A program made the position numbers and the translations under genes. A DNA stretch of 64,000 bases from Harmonia axyridis (lineage: Eukaryota; Arthropoda; Insecta; Coleoptera; Coccinellidae), in the NCBI RefSeq assembly GCF_914767665.1, contig NC_059501.1, positions 53,816,798-53,880,797 of the forward strand. The letters are read 5' to 3'. The notes beneath the pieces were generated by a model. That model saw only the letters and a list, made by a program, of their open reading frames with translations, searched no databases and was not told the origin of the DNA. This document shows positions 60,371 to 64,000 of this stretch, piece by piece (the first letter of the stretch is position 1; each line of letters opens with the position of its first letter).

Positions 60371-61045
60371 TTGAAGAACATTCCTGCAACGATGTTTGTC
60401 ATAAACAAAAATTTTGAATTGTTATTCTATATTTTCACCTTGAATTCCAATTCTGGCATTGAATTTTTTTGTGTTTCTACTAACGCGATGAGCATGAAAA
60501 TCGTCACGAATATTCTTTCGCATATAAATGTTGAGATTTACTTTTACCTTATACGTAGTTTTGAAATTATCAGTAGATTTTGGAATTTTATAACAAAAGT
60601 GGTATACCTACTCAGAAGTTTTATTCCTATTTTGTTTCTCCCTTCTTCTTGTCCCTTTATCAAATTTCTGCTGTCTCCTTTGTCCTTTTCTACGGGAACT
60701 TCTGGGTCATTTCCTTGCCAATATCCAGTTCAACTGGACAGAGGAAACAAGCTCCTTGTGCATTCTGTCTCGATCTCCTATTATTTCGAAATTCCTTTGA
60801 AAAGTAGCCTAATGAACGTCAAGAAAAACAACCCCTTTTCGGCACTTTGTCCTCGGTGTCTCTGGTCAGAAAAAAATTCGTCCGCTACATTTCAATATTT
60901 CATCAGAAATGAATACGAGTACTACAAGCTGTCCTTACTCAGTCTTGATTTGAGTCAAGTTTTCAACCTCTTTAATGTTGAAAAACTCCTCTCAGAGCTC
61001 GACATTCTTACAGGCATTACAGAGATCAAATATAGTGCCAATTAA
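60371..61045 (+). pseudogene. Possible LINE C-terminal remnant in the UGT intron
   Basis: A 224-codon frame follows the common exon. Its last third, with CPRCLWSEKNSSATFQYFIR and then DLSQVFNLFNVEKLLSELDI, has the spacing of the C-x2-C...H...C segment and helical tail found after the RNase H/RT domains of some non-LTR retrotransposons, but the His/Cys ligands are not all present. The first two thirds resemble nothing and are Phe/Ile-rich. It contains no UGT motif, so it is not exon 3. Low certainty. Confidence 0.3.
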
Positions 61046-61224
61046 ACATTCGTATATATTGACTTGATCACTAAATTTTAATTTTGTCAATACTGTATTT
61101 GGCAGATCTTAAATCCTACTAGTGCATTTCTCATTCCAGAACTCTAATTCTGTTTCCATTGAACTAAAAACGATACAATTTTTTTGGAATTTTAATACGA
61201 ATTCCATTTGTTGGATTTCACATA

Positions 61225-61460
61225 AGCCTACTTATGCGTTTCGTGCCTGGCACACACACCGGACTCATCAGTGTGACTTTGGTATATTTGTGTGTGCCGT
61301 GTCACAGACGCTTAGGGAATTTATTATTATCGGGAGCCGCCGGGACTCGAACCCGGCACCTTGTCGCATCTCGGTGAGTGAATCTACACTCTTAACCTCT
61401 AGGCCACCGAGTGCTGTATATATTGTTGCTATGTGGAGCTCTATGAGAAGCCGCCACACA
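61225..61460 (-). mobile_element. tRNA-derived SINE candidate
   Basis: On the minus strand, an A-box-like TGGCCTAGAGG at about 61402-61412 and a perfect B-box GGTTCGAGTCC at about 61345-61355 are about 50 bp apart. A good T-arm is present (CCGGG-TTCGAGT-CCCGG). GAGTG/CACTC can form an anticodon-like stem, but its loop is six bases and the acceptor stem does not pair, so this is not a working tRNA. The downstream body contains CACGGCACACACAAATATAC and CACTGATGAGTCCGGTGTGT. A SINE head with tRNA-type pol III promoter is the best reading. Confidence 0.65.
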
Positions 61461-61469
61461 TTAAACTCT

Positions 61470-63390
61470 GCCTAAAACCAGAATCATATTTCCTTTCTTA
61501 TCCAAGGACTATTGAGAGCATTAAATTATTTTTATCACCTTTAAAATCAATTCAAAACTGATGTCCTCAGGAATAAATTGCAATTTGAATAAAACACATT
61601 AAATTGCACAACACATCTTACACAATTTTTCGATTAAGATGGTATAGTATATCCAGTCACTTGGAGTATCCCAGAATATTTCGATTATACAAGTGTTGTC
61701 CAAGTTTACGGAAATTCCTTTGGGACCTGCGAATTTATTGCCTAACAGTTCTCTGAAATAAACCCCTGCATTTAGTAGATCGCGGTATCGGTATTTAGGG
61801 AAATCTGGCCAAGCGTTTTCATGGACTTGTTCAAGTTACTTTGGATATATGTACTATACTATAGAATTCAAATTGCATGACGGGAATCATACATAAAACC
61901 AAAAACATGGTGTAAGTGAATACCGATGATAACACAAAAATTACTAGTGGCAAAACAAAGGGCGACAACTCAGATATATGAGAGAAAATAATAAACCTCG
62001 GACGTAGACGTGCTCGTACTGCAATTTATATTTTGGAAATCTTGGGGGAGGGGGTTAATTAACCCATGTACCTCCATATCTACGTCCTTGCTGTTAGTTG
62101 AACAGTTTAGCACACTAAGTATCTGCTTAGAAAAAAATACAGCATCGCTAGAAGTTTAAGTTCAAGTACCGTCTCTGTTTCCTCTTAGATTTTCCCGCCA
62201 ACTTCAACCTTAGCTCTGATTTATCAAATCATCTAATCACATCATTTATTAAAAAGTTTTCTGAATTAGCCGAAATTATCCCCTGAGAATATCTCGAGGG
62301 GTTCATTATTGTCAGGTTATAGGTCGGATTTCGCCACAATACATTTTCGGACAGTGTTCATAGCAATATATGGAACGGGCGAAGTTGCCGTTTTGAACTT
62401 AAATGGATTACCCTTTCCAAAAATATATGGCAACAAAAAACCAAATATTTTCACACTCTTTCATCTTTATTCACCAGTATTCCCACATTGCTCATCAATT
62501 CGATCCCTTCACCTTCCTAATCTTGAATTATAACTTTGAAAATCACCAGAAAATTTTTGATTTTGAGAGAAATTTTTTGAACTCATTTTCGTCCACAAGA
62601 CGACATTTCGATTTCGAAAATAATAGCGTGCGGCGAAACTAACTTAGATATTACAATCAATTTCAAGTCGGTCCAAAAAAAAAATTTAATTAATATTCAA
62701 AATTAAAACATTTATCAAGTATATATTACAACTTTAAATTATTAGATGCTCTGAAGCACTCATCACTTTCATCACAGGAAATATTATTCCTCACAGATGA
62801 TATCAAAGGGCAAACAGTACACTTCAATTATAAATATAAATAAATAATTTTTTTGACTCAATTGTCCACCCTAGGATTTTAATACATCCCAACCAACAGA
62901 AAAATCAATATAGCATTACTGTCACAGAAATGTGATGACAATAAAATTTCCTCTGTACACAAGGGTGTAAGTTACTATTTATTGAAGGATGTGATAGGAT
63001 TCCCCCTAAAGATAGGAAATTTATGAGTTTCGGTCTTCAGCAACAAGGAATACATATTTTTGTGGTTTTCTTCAGGATAAGATAAAAGAAGAAAATAAAA
63101 TTATCAATTTTAATTGATTTAGTGAAAAAAATGCTTTTATGATTTTTTATGGAAAATATTTTAACTAGGAGAAATTTCCACAATATTAAATTTAAATATC
63201 AAACCGAATTCTGGATCTCTGACAAAATAAAAAAAAAAAAATAAATGAATAGAATGAAAATGTAAGGATACATCAAATACTATGAACAAAAATGTATTTG
63301 AGTCGCCTCAAAACAGAGTGTGAAAATGAAAAATATCAATGAATGAAAATATATATGACTTGTATATGAATACAAAAAATTGATACTTTC
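61470..63390. other. No UGT exon or other gene recognised
   Basis: The plus strand was read for the expected UGT exon 3 (HPNVKLFITHGG-like) and nothing matched. The transposon end at 62030-62095 is the inverse of 48645-48720. Frames at 62309-62642 overlap each other and have no family match. Confidence 0.5.
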
Positions 63391-63393
63391 CTC

Positions 63394-63724
63394 CACAATA
63401 ATATATCTTTATGATATATTCGGTTAATTTTTGTTTTGGAATTTAATTCTAATTCTAAAAATGACAATATTAATAATCAACCGAAAGAAATTTCAAAATC
63501 ACTAAATATGTCAATATTGAGTAAGTTAAGTTTAGAATTGAGTAAACGGTTAACAAATTGAATAACTAAATTAACATAAATTTAATTTGTAACCGTTTAC
63601 TCCATTTGTACAGTTTAAGTTATTCTGAAATTTTCTTTTGTTTGATTATTAATTTTGTCATTTTTAAAATTGGAATTAAATTCCAATATATAAACCGAAT
63701 ATATCATGAAGATATATTATTGTG
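63394..63724. mobile_element. Foldback MITE, 331 bp
   Basis: The outer arms CACAATAATATATCTTTATGATATATTCGGTT and AACCGAATATATCATGAAGATATATTATTGTG are inverted copies. Pairing continues inward through TTGGAATTTAATTC / GAATTAAATTCCAA, AATAATCAA / TTGATTATT and AGTAAACGGTTAAC / GTAACCGTTTACT, almost to the centre at about 63560. It is a near-complete hairpin element without coding capacity. Confidence 0.9.
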
Positions 63725-64000
63725 CAGGAATATACACAAAGATGTCAGTTTTTTATATTTATATTGAATATCCTTCATCATGTAGACTCACTTAACCTTC
63801 AGGTATGTACGATTTATGATGTAATACAATACTTCACTAAAAGCTGGAAGCGGAAACTTCACTTCATAATGGTCAGGGTAAATATCCTGTTTAGTGTTCA
63901 CTTCTACCTATACATTATCGTTATTCCTAAATCCTAGTGAGGAATTGATAGAACGCCAAGATATATGCTCGTCTGGCTTTTGCTTAAGAATTTGTAGATT

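Noticed and set aside
60371..61045. 224-codon frame considered as UGT exon 3
   Set aside because: It lacks the HGG motif, the D-Q donor-binding residues and a transmembrane tail, and does not continue the signature in frame.
61340..61420. Functional tRNA gene on the minus strand
   Set aside because: The T-arm and boxes are good, but the acceptor stem does not pair and the anticodon loop has six bases; a SINE head fits better.
1..64000. CRISPR array, bacterial operon or phage
   Set aside because: Repeats are satellites and transposons, genes have spliceosomal introns, and codon and motif content is insect-like.

Overview
The window looks like AT-rich nuclear DNA from an arthropod, almost certainly an insect. 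The protein-coding parts are split by GT-AG introns. The UGT exons have the insect arrangement: a long first exon carrying signal peptide and aglycone domain, then a short second exon ending inside the UGT signature. Most of the sequence is decayed transposable elements. A beetle-like genome is my guess, but the order cannot be fixed from this sequence alone.

Layout. Positions 60-865 hold a 141-144 bp satellite array. From 0.9 to 19.6 kb there is no host gene that I can recognise, only remnants: an IS630/mariner-like transposase (4.3-4.9 kb, minus), a mariner transposase (7.1-7.6 kb), a short-TIR MITE (7.9 kb), a 20-bp minisatellite (14.1-14.3 kb) and an internally deleted Tc1-like element (18.1-19.2 kb). 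From 19717 to 34647 a complete four-exon gene encodes a 195-residue 5-formyltetrahydrofolate cyclo-ligase (MTHFS). Its introns carry a hAT transposase remnant, several foldback/TIR elements, MITEs and an RTE-type LINE tail. From 35.6 to 38.3 kb lie a minus-strand LINE reverse-transcriptase pseudogene and another IS630/mariner-like remnant.

From 38.9 kb to the right edge there is a UDP-glycosyltransferase locus. Four intact first exons (38901-39716, 43595-44416, 52772-53584, 57386-58198), all on the plus strand, each encode signal peptide plus the N-terminal aglycone-binding domain. Each ends at the same protein position, in phase 0, at a GT donor. Only one second exon (60054-60276) is visible, and it begins in phase 0 at exactly the matching position. 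A fifth, broken first exon lies at about 55801-55985. The simplest reading is a vertebrate-UGT1A-like locus: variable first exons, each with its own promoter, spliced to common downstream exons that continue past the right edge. The alternative first exon would set substrate range, and the shared part would supply the UDP-sugar-binding half. The last two first exons and the broken one sit in a young tandem duplication that includes the promoter region.

The repeats form a second theme. Many unrelated-looking elements share the end CACCCTGTATA / TATACAGGGTG, with TA target duplications on the two best-preserved ones (41611-42814 and 24285-25486, both about 1.2 kb). Long inverted repeats with 150-460 bp arms are frequent.
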